Assembly (NCBI RefSeq): GCF_000379905.1
Contig: NZ_KB904042.1
Span: 32,508-84,325 of the forward strand
Length of the DNA stretch: 51,818 nucleotides
DNA from: Rodentibacter pneumotropicus DSM 21403
Lineage (GTDB): Bacteria > Pseudomonadota > Gammaproteobacteria > Enterobacterales > Pasteurellaceae
Reading direction: 5' to 3'
The notes under the pieces: generated by a model
What the model was told of the DNA's origin: nothing
Database searches by the model: none
The model's input: the letters and a program-made list of their open reading frames with translations, nothing else
Position numbers and translations under genes: made by a program
Shown: positions 9,985-18,769 of the stretch, in pieces
Numbering within the stretch: position 1 is the stretch's first letter
Layout: each line of letters opens with the position of its first letter

Positions 9985-10752
9985 TTATTTAATAAAAAAT
10001 AGAGGATCTAATATAACATCCTCCTGCTTCATATCACTTTTCTGAAGGGATGGCACTTCTTTTGACAATGGTATTTCACTTCTAAGATTCGAACTATCAA
10101 CTTGAAACTCATCAAATGACATATTAACTTCAGAAGGCACATAATACTCTGTTCCTGTTTCAACGTGTGGATTAAAAAATTTATAACCTACACGAGTCAC
10201 TTGATGAGTATCACTAATGAGTTTCACATCAACATCATTTTTCTTTAATGCTGATAATGGATCCAAATTGTGACCATTAGGCCTTAAGGTTAATAACCCA
10301 TCATTTCCGTCTATCCTATTCATAAAGGTATCATCATTATATTTATCATTTAAATTGAGTACCGTTTTATCTGTGGCTTTATTTACTAAATAGGATAACT
10401 CATCTTGTAACGTTACAACTTCAGATTCATTAATAAAAATCTTAGCTCTGATCTTATAATTGAACAAAGAAATAAGATCATTATCATTCAACTTAATTAT
10501 ACTGCCTTGAGGAAGAAACCTAGTTGAATTATTTATAAAAATATGCTCAGAGTGAGCAATCAAACAAAAACTGGCATTATAGTATTTTATTTCAAATTCA
10601 ATATCTGAAATTTCATTTTTTAGATTATTTATCTTCCATCTCGCTATTACTCCAGAACCAATAGAACCGCCTGACAAATCAAAATAGCAATATGGCAATG
10701 TCCCCCGTTCAAGCATAAAGGAGTCAGTTACCATTAATAAAAGTTTGTTCAC
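9985..10752 (-). CDS. T6SS-associated FHA-domain-like protein (TagH/Fha type)
   Basis: FHA proteins of T6SS loci bind phosphothreonine and take part in activation of assembly. The first ~110 residues of this 255-residue protein show the FHA pattern: YFDLSGGSIGSG (the GG-x-IGR loop with serine in place of arginine), then NSTRFLPQGSIIKLNDNDLISLFNYKIRAKI. The remainder is low-complexity with no recognised domain. The missing arginine, a usual phosphate contact, suggests weak or altered phosphopeptide binding. No kinase gene is visible. It starts one base after the tssG stop. Confidence 0.75.
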   Translation of the reverse strand: MNKLLLMVTDSFMLERGTLPYCYFDLSGGSIGSGVIARWKINNLKNEISDIEFEIKYYNASFCLIAHSEHIFINNSTRFLPQGSIIKLNDNDLISLFNYKIRAKIFINESEVVTLQDELSYLVNKATDKTVLNLNDKYNDDTFMNRIDGNDGLLTLRPNGHNLDPLSALKKNDVDVKLISDTHQVTRVGYKFFNPHVETGTEYYVPSEVNMSFDEFQVDSSNLRSEIPLSKEVPSLQKSDMKQEDVILDPLFFIK

Positions 10753-11751
10753 TTAGATGCCTCCTTCTATGAGAACATTACTCAAATTATAGGTTTCTTC
10801 CCCACTAAAATTCATCAATGTCGTCCAACCTAAAAGACTTGAGTTTTCATCTCCAAGAACAAATGTTGACTGTGTCCCAGGATATAATCCTAATGAAATA
10901 TCGTAAGGTAATGGATCCTTCAATAGAAAGTAAACTAATTCTCTAAGATGCATGTATTTTGATGTATTAGGTAAAAACTGATAAAACTCATCAGGAGATA
11001 AATTATTAATATTTATTCTAAACTTATTTGAATATGATTCAATTTTATCACCTAAAATAAAATCGCCACTTAATGCCATATTCCTCATTCCAAGCTGATT
11101 TTTTTGATCATTTTCAATCTCAACCAATTGACGAACATGCTCATTAACATGAACATCATCTAACTCAAAATAAGTTTTTATTATATTTTCGATTACCTCA
11201 GGAGTTCTCACTCCAGAATGGATCATTCCAATATGATAGAAAATTTTCTTCCAATTAAGCAAAGAGATATCTAGAAAGTCCCTAGATACCCCAATCAAAC
11301 TTAACATATCACGAGAGTAATCATCGGAAAAATCACTCTTAAATTTAATGTAATGCTTATATTTTCGCCAAATCTGATGAAAAATCCCAATTAAGTGATG
11401 GTTAAAAAAATCTAGATACCTTGTCTGAGTTAATTCATTTTCATAAAACTCTTTAGCTATCTCATCTAATATACTACCGGGTAAAGGACCAGAGGAGCCT
11501 TGTAATCCCAGAAAGTTGACTAAAAATTGAAATTTTCTTTTATCATCCTCTTCAATAATTAATAAATTTTCAATATCTCCAATTGGGAAATTAATATTAG
11601 GATTACTAAAAAACTGAAATATAGACTCTTTAATTAAAATATTTTCTAAATTATCCAATTCAACAGAAGATAAGTCCGCCATAGCTTCTACAAGCTGATG
11701 AAATCCAAACTTTTTTAAATCACTCGTTGAAGAGATGTTTTTTGTTCCCAT
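10753..11751 (-). CDS. tssG: T6SS baseplate protein TssG
   Basis: TssG forms the baseplate wedge with TssF and TssE. The 332-residue protein has the conserved FLGLQGSSGPLPGSILDE motif near residue 90 and YLDFFNHHLIGIFHQIWRKYK, both characteristic of VasB/TssG. Its 5' end overlaps tssF by 37 bases in a different frame. The family normally overlaps in this way, so the assigned ATG is reasonable. Confidence 0.96.
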   Translation of the reverse strand: MGTKNISSTSDLKKFGFHQLVEAMADLSSVELDNLENILIKESIFQFFSNPNINFPIGDIENLLIIEEDDKRKFQFLVNFLGLQGSSGPLPGSILDEIAKEFYENELTQTRYLDFFNHHLIGIFHQIWRKYKHYIKFKSDFSDDYSRDMLSLIGVSRDFLDISLLNWKKIFYHIGMIHSGVRTPEVIENIIKTYFELDDVHVNEHVRQLVEIENDQKNQLGMRNMALSGDFILGDKIESYSNKFRININNLSPDEFYQFLPNTSKYMHLRELVYFLLKDPLPYDISLGLYPGTQSTFVLGDENSSLLGWTTLMNFSGEETYNLSNVLIEGGI

Positions 11752-13469
11752 CTAAATATCTCATTATTATTTGTATTCACAATTTCTAACATATGAAAGG
11801 AGTTTATCGTTCCATATAATCGAAAGAACTCAGCTAAAATAGCCCCAAATAAAAACAGCTCCCCCTCACATAAGAAATTATTACTATCTACTCTTAATTG
11901 AGACTTCTGTCCTCTGTATACAATACCTTTAATAACTTTATCAATAGGTCGAGTATGAATTGACTCTATGCCTGATAACCTTTTTTCAGTTCTTCTCATT
12001 GCTTGAACATCATAAATCCCCGAAAAATCATAGATTGATAAGATTTCTTTTAATACATCCAAATCCGTTAAAGATAAATAATTCAATGAAAGGTTAGAAA
12101 CCAACTTCCAATGTAATGTATCATCCAAACTTGCTCTAACTGTTTTTACCGGTAAAGTAATATTCTTAAAATCAATATAAGAAGGTGTATTTTGAGAAGG
12201 AATACAAATATCTCCAATCCCCAAGAGCTCTGGTAAATTATGATTCGTACAATCTAACTCTAATGATATTATTTCTCTAGAATTATCCAGCAACTTATTC
12301 ATACTAGAAACAAAAGAAATATAATGTTCATATCTAGTTTCTTCAATATTATCTCTAATAACTGATTTATAATATCCTTTATTATTTATTGATGAGTTAT
12401 GCACAAATGATTCAAATCTGGGATAATTATATGTCTTATTAGAAGAAAACTCTTTAGATACAATTGAAGTTAATACATTTTTAATATCAAACACCTCAAA
12501 ATGATCGCTATTAAAACCTGCAGGAATAACAGGATATAAATCCTTTACTCCATCAAAATTTATTGGTATTGCATCATGTTCAAATAAATTAATTATTGGT
12601 ACACAATAAAGAGAAAAATCAAACTTTGTTAATTTAAGATCCCTAGGTAAAGCACGATTGAATTCAAATACAATTTTAAAATTCTTCTTACTAAGCGTAT
12701 TTAAATACAAATGTAGTTGTTTCAGCTTAAAGAAATAGAATTTTTTAGGAAAAAAGAAAAATTCCTGAATTAGCCTATACCCTTCAAATGTATTATCTGG
12801 ATATGGAATAAGTGATTCACTTTTATCAAATCCCACCGAACTTATGCTATCAAGAGGTAAACTAATAATTTTATCTTCAGTTTTCACATAAATCTTCGTT
12901 AAGTAATTAAAAAACCACTGATAAGTCGTCAATGCACTATAATCACTACCCGATAAATAAAAGGATAACTCATCGCATTGTAATGATGAAAAATCTCCAT
13001 CCGATATATTTTCTAATTCTAATTCAATTATTGTTGATTCAGTTCCAGATGTACTCGTTACACTATTTAGAACGAGCGGATAAACTGATACATCCATTGT
13101 TGTCTGGAACTGACACGTAGTACCATCAACTGGTTTTGAAGAAACAAATGTGCCTTTGGGGATAACATGCTTTGTACTAATAGCTCTTTCTTTGGGCTGA
13201 AAATTTAAAATCGCACAACTGGGTAAAGGGCGAAGATAATTTGGCCAAAGAAGCTGAATCATTGACTGAGTTATCTCTGGTAAATTATCTTTTAATTTTT
13301 CTTTTAAACGAGCTGTCAAAAATGCAAAAGATTCAATTATTCTTTCAGCTTCCGGATCAACAATCTCATCTGATAAAAAGCGAGATAAATGTGGATAAAT
13401 CTTTGAGAAATGCTGACCATCCTTTTTCAAAAAATCTAACTCAGCTCTAAAAAACTCTTTCAAAGACAT
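11715..13469 (-). CDS. tssF: T6SS baseplate protein TssF
   Basis: TssF is the main wedge subunit of the baseplate. The 584-residue protein starts FFRAELDFLKKDGQHFSKI and continues DPEAERIIESFAFLTARL and LLWPNYLRPLPSCAILNF, the strongest signatures of the family. The C-terminus contains RRTEKRLSG and FLFGAILAEFFRLYGTINSF, also typical. It begins one base after tssE ends and overlaps tssG. Confidence 0.97.
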   Translation of the reverse strand: MSLKEFFRAELDFLKKDGQHFSKIYPHLSRFLSDEIVDPEAERIIESFAFLTARLKEKLKDNLPEITQSMIQLLWPNYLRPLPSCAILNFQPKERAISTKHVIPKGTFVSSKPVDGTTCQFQTTMDVSVYPLVLNSVTSTSGTESTIIELELENISDGDFSSLQCDELSFYLSGSDYSALTTYQWFFNYLTKIYVKTEDKIISLPLDSISSVGFDKSESLIPYPDNTFEGYRLIQEFFFFPKKFYFFKLKQLHLYLNTLSKKNFKIVFEFNRALPRDLKLTKFDFSLYCVPIINLFEHDAIPINFDGVKDLYPVIPAGFNSDHFEVFDIKNVLTSIVSKEFSSNKTYNYPRFESFVHNSSINNKGYYKSVIRDNIEETRYEHYISFVSSMNKLLDNSREIISLELDCTNHNLPELLGIGDICIPSQNTPSYIDFKNITLPVKTVRASLDDTLHWKLVSNLSLNYLSLTDLDVLKEILSIYDFSGIYDVQAMRRTEKRLSGIESIHTRPIDKVIKGIVYRGQKSQLRVDSNNFLCEGELFLFGAILAEFFRLYGTINSFHMLEIVNTNNNEIFRWEQKTSLQRVI

Positions 13470-13886
13470 CTATACAACCCTGAATTTTTTATTTGAACTA
13501 TCTAGAATTATATTCAGCTCTGTTAGCTCACTCTTCTGTTTTAATAATACAATGCAAGTAACACGAAAATTAAGCTGGAGCACATCATACATATCGGGAG
13601 TATACTCAATTCTAGTCACTCGAATTCTAGGTTCATATCGTTCTAAGCTTGAACGAATATCCGAAATTATTGCTTGGCTTAAACTGCTTGCCGTCGCAGT
13701 AGCATCATTAAAATCCTTTAAACCAAAATCGGGTGCACACAATGTACACCCTTCCTTTGAATTCAATATTAATTCTATGTTCTTTTTTATCGAACGGATC
13801 AAATCGCTTACAGTCTCGGCTTCTGTCTTTCTCTTAATCACATCAGCATCTTGCGATATAGTTTTAATCCTGTCCCAAAATCCCAT
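13470..13886 (-). CDS. tssE: T6SS baseplate protein TssE (gp25-like)
   Basis: TssE is the gp25-like subunit that initiates sheath assembly. The 138-residue protein carries LIRSIKKNIELILNSKEG, PDFGLKDFND and RYEPRIRVTRIEYT, the gp25 pattern. I favour the ATG at 13886 (MGFWDRI), just after the tssC stop. A TTG at 13910 would add eight residues and overlap tssC. The ribosome site is weak for either start, so translation probably depends on coupling to tssC. Confidence 0.92.
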   Translation of the reverse strand: MGFWDRIKTISQDADVIKRKTEAETVSDLIRSIKKNIELILNSKEGCTLCAPDFGLKDFNDATATASSLSQAIISDIRSSLERYEPRIRVTRIEYTPDMYDVLQLNFRVTCIVLLKQKSELTELNIILDSSNKKFRVV

Positions 13887-13893
13887 AAAATAA

Positions 13894-15381
13894 CTACTTA
13901 TTACTATCAATATCTAAGCGGCCAACAAGAGAAAGATCAAAACTTGCGCCCATATATTTAAAGTGAGGTCTAACTGATAAAGAAACTTTATACCACCCCG
14001 GCTCACCTGCTACACTTGAAACTTCTACTTTTGCAGAACGTAAAGGACGACGGCTACGAACTTCTGCCGGAGGGTTTTCTTGGTCAGAAACATACTGTTT
14101 CAACCACACATTAAGTTCCCTTTCAAGATCTTGACGTTCTTTCCAAGAACCAATTTGCTCTCGTTGTAGAACCTTCAAATAGTGTGCTAAACGGTTCACA
14201 ATAAACATATATGGAAGCTGTGTACCCAATTTATAGTTTGTTTCAGCCGCTTTTCCTTCCTCTGTATTAGGGAATTTTTTCGGTTTCTGCACTGAGTTTG
14301 CAGAGAAAAATGCAGCATTATCACTTCCTTTACGCATCGTCAAAGGAATAAAACCTTCATCGGCTAACTCAAACTCTTTACGATCCGTAATTAATACTTC
14401 TGTCGGAATCTTAGCTTGAAGTTGGCCAAATGACTCAAATAAGTGCACAGGGAGATCTTCAACTGCACCACCACTTTGTGGACCAATAATATTTGGACAC
14501 CAACGATATTTTGCGAAACTATCTGTTACTTTTGAAGCCATTAAGAACGCAACATTACTCCATAGGTAGTTACTATGTTTACCGTTAATTCCCTCTTGAT
14601 AATTAAAGGTTTTTACAGGATTCTCAATCGGATCATAAGGTAATCTAGATAGGAAACGCGGCATAGTTAAGGATAGATATTTAGAATCTTCCGACTCTCT
14701 CAAAGCTCTCCATTTAGCATAACGAGGCCCTTCAAAAATATCTTTAACTTCTTTAATTTCAGATAAAGAAGCATAGCTGTCTAAACCAAAGAATTCTGGT
14801 CCAGCAGCAGAAATAAATGGAGCATGAGACATAGCGCCAACAGAAGACACATATTTTAACAATTTAATATCTGGAGTAGACGGAGTAAATGTATAGTTAC
14901 CTACTATAGCAGCAACGGGTTCACCGCCAAATTGTCCATAGTTAGCAGAATAAACATGTTTATATAATCCGCTTTGTGTGATATCTGTCGCATATTCAAA
15001 ATTGTCAAGCAATTCCTCTTTGCTCACATTTAATAGTTCAATTTTGATATTCTCACGAAAATCAGTACGATCAACAAGTAATTTTAGGCCGCGCCAAGCT
15101 GATTCTATTTCTTGGAATTTTTCATTGTGCAGAATTTCATCCACTTGATGACTAATTTTTTCATCTAGGCGGACAATCATTTCATCAATTAAGTTTTTAT
15201 TTACAACAGTGTCCGCATTATCTGATTTCAACATTTCAGAGATAAATTCAGCAATCCCACGCTGAGCAATACTATAATCCTCATTATCAGGTTTAAAGCG
15301 AGTCTGCTCCATTACTTGATCAAGCAAGCTTGTTGCCTGGATGTTCTTATCAGCGTTTGCTGTTTGATTTTTCGCAACCAT
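13894..15381 (-). CDS. tssC: T6SS sheath large subunit TssC (VipB)
   Basis: TssC forms, with TssB, the contractile sheath around the Hcp tube. The 495-residue protein contains AWRGLKLLVDRTDF, EPVAAIVGNYTFTP, APFISAAGPEFFGL, RCPYDP-like LPYDPIENP and the C-terminal FKYMGASFDLSLVGRL, all hallmarks of VipB. Length is typical. It has a good ribosome site (AGGGTAGG) and lies ten bases behind tssB. Confidence 0.98.
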   Translation of the reverse strand: MVAKNQTANADKNIQATSLLDQVMEQTRFKPDNEDYSIAQRGIAEFISEMLKSDNADTVVNKNLIDEMIVRLDEKISHQVDEILHNEKFQEIESAWRGLKLLVDRTDFRENIKIELLNVSKEELLDNFEYATDITQSGLYKHVYSANYGQFGGEPVAAIVGNYTFTPSTPDIKLLKYVSSVGAMSHAPFISAAGPEFFGLDSYASLSEIKEVKDIFEGPRYAKWRALRESEDSKYLSLTMPRFLSRLPYDPIENPVKTFNYQEGINGKHSNYLWSNVAFLMASKVTDSFAKYRWCPNIIGPQSGGAVEDLPVHLFESFGQLQAKIPTEVLITDRKEFELADEGFIPLTMRKGSDNAAFFSANSVQKPKKFPNTEEGKAAETNYKLGTQLPYMFIVNRLAHYLKVLQREQIGSWKERQDLERELNVWLKQYVSDQENPPAEVRSRRPLRSAKVEVSSVAGEPGWYKVSLSVRPHFKYMGASFDLSLVGRLDIDSNK

Positions 15382-15391
15382 AAGTCCTACC

Positions 15392-15889
15392 CTATTCTTT
15401 TTCTAAAATGATAGCTAATTCTTTTTCTAATGACTCTCTTGCATCTGGATCTGCAATTAGCTCCTGTAATTTATTTCTAAATGCAGGAATATTTCCCATT
15501 GGTCCTTTCAAAGCAAGCAATGCCTCTCTCAATTCTAAAAGCTTATTCAATTGAGGAACCTTCTTCGCAATATTGTCCGGAGAGAAATCAGACATGCTCT
15601 CAATCTTAAGATTTACCGCAATATCTTGATTTTCACTATTTTCTTCTAGACGGTTTGGAACAACGACATCAATCGTTAAATTTGATTGTTCCATTACCGC
15701 ATCAAAATTATGTTTATCAATAGAAATTGTTTCTCTTTCTTCAAGGCTTAGCTCTTCAGTAGAACCTTTAAAATCACCCGTTACAAGAAGTTTCAAGGGT
15801 AACTCAACTTCCTCAGTCTGCCCCTCGGTAGCTGGAGTGTATTTAATATTAATTCGCTCTTTTGGTGCGACAGAACCTGTTTTTGACAT
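15392..15889 (-). CDS. tssB: T6SS sheath small subunit TssB (VipA)
   Basis: TssB pairs with TssC in the contractile sheath. The 165-residue product shows KERINIKYTPATEG near the start, LLVTGDFKG, and the C-terminal helix region LLELREALLALKGP with NIPAFRNKLQ. It is the first gene of the leftward operon, preceded by AGAGGA eight bases before the ATG. Confidence 0.98.
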   Translation of the reverse strand: MSKTGSVAPKERINIKYTPATEGQTEEVELPLKLLVTGDFKGSTEELSLEERETISIDKHNFDAVMEQSNLTIDVVVPNRLEENSENQDIAVNLKIESMSDFSPDNIAKKVPQLNKLLELREALLALKGPMGNIPAFRNKLQELIADPDARESLEKELAIILEKE

Positions 15890-16173
15890 ATAAAATCCTC
15901 TTTGATAGTAAACAACATTCCGATTGTTAGAAGCTGTGATACGACACTGTTTGTATAGAAATGGTACGATTATAGAAAATCCCTATAACTAAATCAATGC
16001 TAGAAATCAATATAGCACAAACTAAAATGTTCATTATAAAAATATACACAAATTCAGCTATGCCTTTACTATAAAAATTTAATTTTCCAACAAAAATGAA
16101 ATTACTTGAGAAAATTTAAGTATTTTAGTTTAGAATGTTCAAAATAAACTTTACAAACAGGAGAAGGTAAGGT
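15890..16173. promoter_or_regulatory. Divergent intergenic region between tssB and the PAAR gene
   Basis: This 284-base, strongly AT-rich gap holds no gene and must contain the promoters for the leftward structural operon and for the rightward PAAR-vgrG unit. A weak candidate for the latter is TTGAGA (16106-16111) and TAGAAT (16131-16136), 19 bases apart. AGGAGAAGG precedes the PAAR start. I see no clear operator or sigma-54 GG-N10-GC element. Confidence 0.5.
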
Positions 16174-16443
16174 ATGTCAGCTCGTTACGTGATTGTGATT
16201 GGAGACAAAACCACTCACGGAGGAACGGTCCTACAAGGCTCACACTCTATGACAGCAGGAGGTAAAAACATTGCGTTACAAGGTGATCTCGTTGCTTGCC
16301 CCAAGTGTAAAGGCAATTTTCCTATTGCCGAAAGTTCATCTAAAATGTCAGCTAATGGTAGAGGGGTAGCATTAGAAGGTATGAAAACCGCTTGTGGCGC
16401 TGAACTTATAGCCTCTCAATCTCTTGTTAAAGCTGAGACATAA
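16174..16443 (+). CDS. PAAR-repeat T6SS spike tip protein
   Basis: PAAR proteins form the sharp cone on the VgrG trimer. The 89-residue protein is a stand-alone PAAR domain: YVIVIGDKTTHGGTVLQGS, then GKNIALQGDLVACPKCKG and SANGRGVALEGMKTACGAELI. The conserved histidine and the cysteine pair that can bind the tip metal are present. There is no toxin extension. It lies 58 bases ahead of vgrG and is probably cotranscribed with it. Confidence 0.93.
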   Translation: MSARYVIVIGDKTTHGGTVLQGSHSMTAGGKNIALQGDLVACPKCKGNFPIAESSSKMSANGRGVALEGMKTACGAELIASQSLVKAET

Positions 16444-16501
16444 ATTTAAAAACTGAAATTATATAAACCTGGTTAAAACCGTATCTTTATAGGAATATCC
16501 C

Positions 16502-18577
16502 ATGGCAGTACAATCAGATTATCGCTACAGTCTCACCGTAAACGAGCATATCCAATTTGATGTCGTTCGTTTCGTGTTAAAAGAACAACTTTCTTCCCTA
16601 TTCCACCTAGAACTGGATGTTGCAAGCTCTGGTGCCGAACCTGATTTCTTCACCATTATCGACCACAACGCCACACTCACCTTTTGGCAAGGCGAGCAAG
16701 CAATTCGCCATGTGAACGGTATCGTAACAAGCTTTAATCAAGGGGAAACCGGCTTTTCCCGTACTCGGTATCGCATGGTAATTGAACCTTCTCTTTGCCG
16801 TGCAAATTTACAAAGCGATTTGCGTATCTTCCAACAGCAAGACAGCCAAAAAATTATCGAAACCCTCCTTCAAAAAAATCATACGCCACAAAACCAATTC
16901 CATCTGCAAACGCCCTATTGGACCCGAGAATACTGCGTACAATACCGCGAAACCGATTTAAATTTTATTGAACGATTGGCGGCGGAGGAAGGAACTTATT
17001 ACTATTTTGAGCATACAAAAGAAAACCATATCCTTCATTTCGCCAATAGTACCGCCCTTTCCCTCAAAAAAGGCGACCTGATTTATAACGCCATGCCTGC
17101 CGGGGAACGCCCTGAAGCCGCAATATGGCATTGGGCCTACGAAGAAAAACTCAGCTCAACCCTCCAAACCTTACGTGACTACACCTTCACTAATCCCCGC
17201 TATAATCAAGAACATCAGGCTATCGTACAAAAGACCAATGAGCTTGGCGAAAATCATCAAGGACAATATGAGCGTTATGACTACCCGGGACGCTATAAGC
17301 GGGATGCGCAAGGTAAACCCTTTACCCAATACCGTTTAGACTACGAACGCCGTGAGGCAGAACTCGCCTTTGCCCACAGTGATGATTTACGCGTTCAGCC
17401 CGGCTATGTGTTTGGCTTAACCGGTCATTCCCGTGATGCCTTTAATCGTGATTGGCTCATTGTGAGTGTCGAGCATTACGGGTGGCAACCCGGCGTATTG
17501 GAAGAAGAAGCCGGGGAAGACGGCAATCGTTATGAAAACCGCATTAAACTCATTCCAAGTACCACCCAATGGCGTCCGACTCCCCAACCCCGACCGGTGG
17601 TGGAAGGCTCGCACACAGCCCATGTGGTCGGTCCTGCCGATGAAGAGATTTACTGTGATGAATGGGGACGGGTCAAAGTCCAGTTCCCTTGGGATCGGGA
17701 AGGACAAAACAACGAACACAGCTCTTGTTGGATTCGGGTGAGCCAAGGTTGGGCAGGCGCTCAGTTCGGCCATATTGCCATTCCCCGTATCGGGCATGAA
17801 GTCATTGTCGATTTCTTAGAAGGCGACCCGGACCAACCGGTGATTATCGGTCGAACCTATCACAGTACGACCGAACCGCCTTATGCCTTACCCGAACATA
17901 AAACCCGGATGACCATTAAATCCAAAACCCATAAAGGCAATGGCTTTAATGAACTGCGTTTTGAAGACGAAAACGGTCAAGAAGAAGTGTTTATTCATGC
18001 CGAACGGGACCAAAATAATGTGGTGAAAAATGATGAGACCACCCAAATCGGTCACGACCGTTCCGAACAAGTCGGACATGATGAAACCATCCATATCGGC
18101 AACAACCGCACGGAAACCGTCGGGCAGGATGAATCCTTAACCGTCGGGCGTGACCAAACCAATAAAATCAATCGTAATCGGATGACCAAGATTGAAAAAG
18201 ATGAGGTGCTCAATATTGGGAACCATCTCGCCATGGATATCTATGCAAACCAAGCGGCAACAACCGGTCGGGACTATAAGCATATTGTTCAACGCAAAGC
18301 ACAACTTGAAGTGGGGCAATTATTAAAACATCATACCAAACATGCCAAGATGGATGCAGAGACGAAAATGCGTCTTGCCGGTCCCGCTGGAACCATTATT
18401 ATTGACGGCAAAGGGATTACCCTTAAAGGCAAAGTCACCGTCAAAGGCGATTTAGTCACCACCGGCGGTGCACCGGATAAAATTGAAACCCTTTCTTTTT
18501 TAGCCAATAAGGGAGAAGAACTTTGTCAGGTATGTGAAGCCATGAAAAATAAGAAAAAAGAAGCCGAGAAAAACTAA
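16502..18577 (+). CDS. vgrG: T6SS spike protein VgrG (TssI)
   Basis: VgrG is the trimeric spike that carries PAAR-bound effectors. The 691-residue protein has the gp27-like region (YCVQYRETDLNFIERLAAEEG near residue 140), the gp5 OB-fold (DEWGRVKVQFPWDREG, SCWIRVSQGWAG, FGHIAIPRIGHEVIVDFLEGDP), and a C-terminal beta-helix of short repeats (TQIGHDRSEQVGHDETIHIG). A short tail contains CQVCEAMKNKKKE. There is no catalytic extension, so cargo must be attached through an adaptor such as the next gene. Its last stop base is the first base of an octamer repeat array. Confidence 0.97.
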   Translation: MAVQSDYRYSLTVNEHIQFDVVRFVLKEQLSSLFHLELDVASSGAEPDFFTIIDHNATLTFWQGEQAIRHVNGIVTSFNQGETGFSRTRYRMVIEPSLCRANLQSDLRIFQQQDSQKIIETLLQKNHTPQNQFHLQTPYWTREYCVQYRETDLNFIERLAAEEGTYYYFEHTKENHILHFANSTALSLKKGDLIYNAMPAGERPEAAIWHWAYEEKLSSTLQTLRDYTFTNPRYNQEHQAIVQKTNELGENHQGQYERYDYPGRYKRDAQGKPFTQYRLDYERREAELAFAHSDDLRVQPGYVFGLTGHSRDAFNRDWLIVSVEHYGWQPGVLEEEAGEDGNRYENRIKLIPSTTQWRPTPQPRPVVEGSHTAHVVGPADEEIYCDEWGRVKVQFPWDREGQNNEHSSCWIRVSQGWAGAQFGHIAIPRIGHEVIVDFLEGDPDQPVIIGRTYHSTTEPPYALPEHKTRMTIKSKTHKGNGFNELRFEDENGQEEVFIHAERDQNNVVKNDETTQIGHDRSEQVGHDETIHIGNNRTETVGQDESLTVGRDQTNKINRNRMTKIEKDEVLNIGNHLAMDIYANQAATTGRDYKHIVQRKAQLEVGQLLKHHTKHAKMDAETKMRLAGPAGTIIIDGKGITLKGKVTVKGDLVTTGGAPDKIETLSFLANKGEELCQVCEAMKNKKKEAEKN

Positions 18578-18656
18578 GCTGTTTAGCTGTTTAGCTGTTT
18601 AGCTGTTTAGCTGTTTAGCTGTTTAGCTGTTTAGCTGTTTAGCTGTTTAGCTGTTT
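18577..18656 (+). repeat. Ten perfect tandem copies of AGCTGTTT
   Basis: The 80 bases from the last base of the vgrG stop codon are ten identical octamers. The sequence before and after is unique. Eight is not a multiple of three, so copy changes would shift any frame crossing it. Here it lies between genes, 113 bases upstream of the adaptor start. Confidence 0.97.
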
Positions 18657-18664
18657 AATCGTGA

Positions 18665-18735
18665 GGTTAAAGTGCGGTCAATTGATTGGGTATTTTTTAA
18701 TTTAAAACAATGCGAAAATCTACCGCACTTTAACC
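18665..18735. terminator. Paired uptake signals forming a hairpin after vgrG
   Basis: GGTTAAAGTGCGGT (18665-18678) and its exact complement ACCGCACTTTAACC (18722-18735) form a 14-base inverted repeat with a 43-base AT-rich loop. Inverted uptake signals often act as terminators in Pasteurellaceae. The long loop and absent T run make this one weaker. Confidence 0.5.
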
Positions 18736-18769
18736 TTCATTTTCATTCAAAACCAAACAAATTATCACC

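Noticed and set aside
17417-17797. 126-codon frame antisense to vgrG
   Set aside because: It lies within the conserved OB-fold region of vgrG and resembles no protein; a composition shadow.
18577-18656. CRISPR array
   Set aside because: Octamers are directly adjacent without spacers and no cas genes are nearby; it is a microsatellite.
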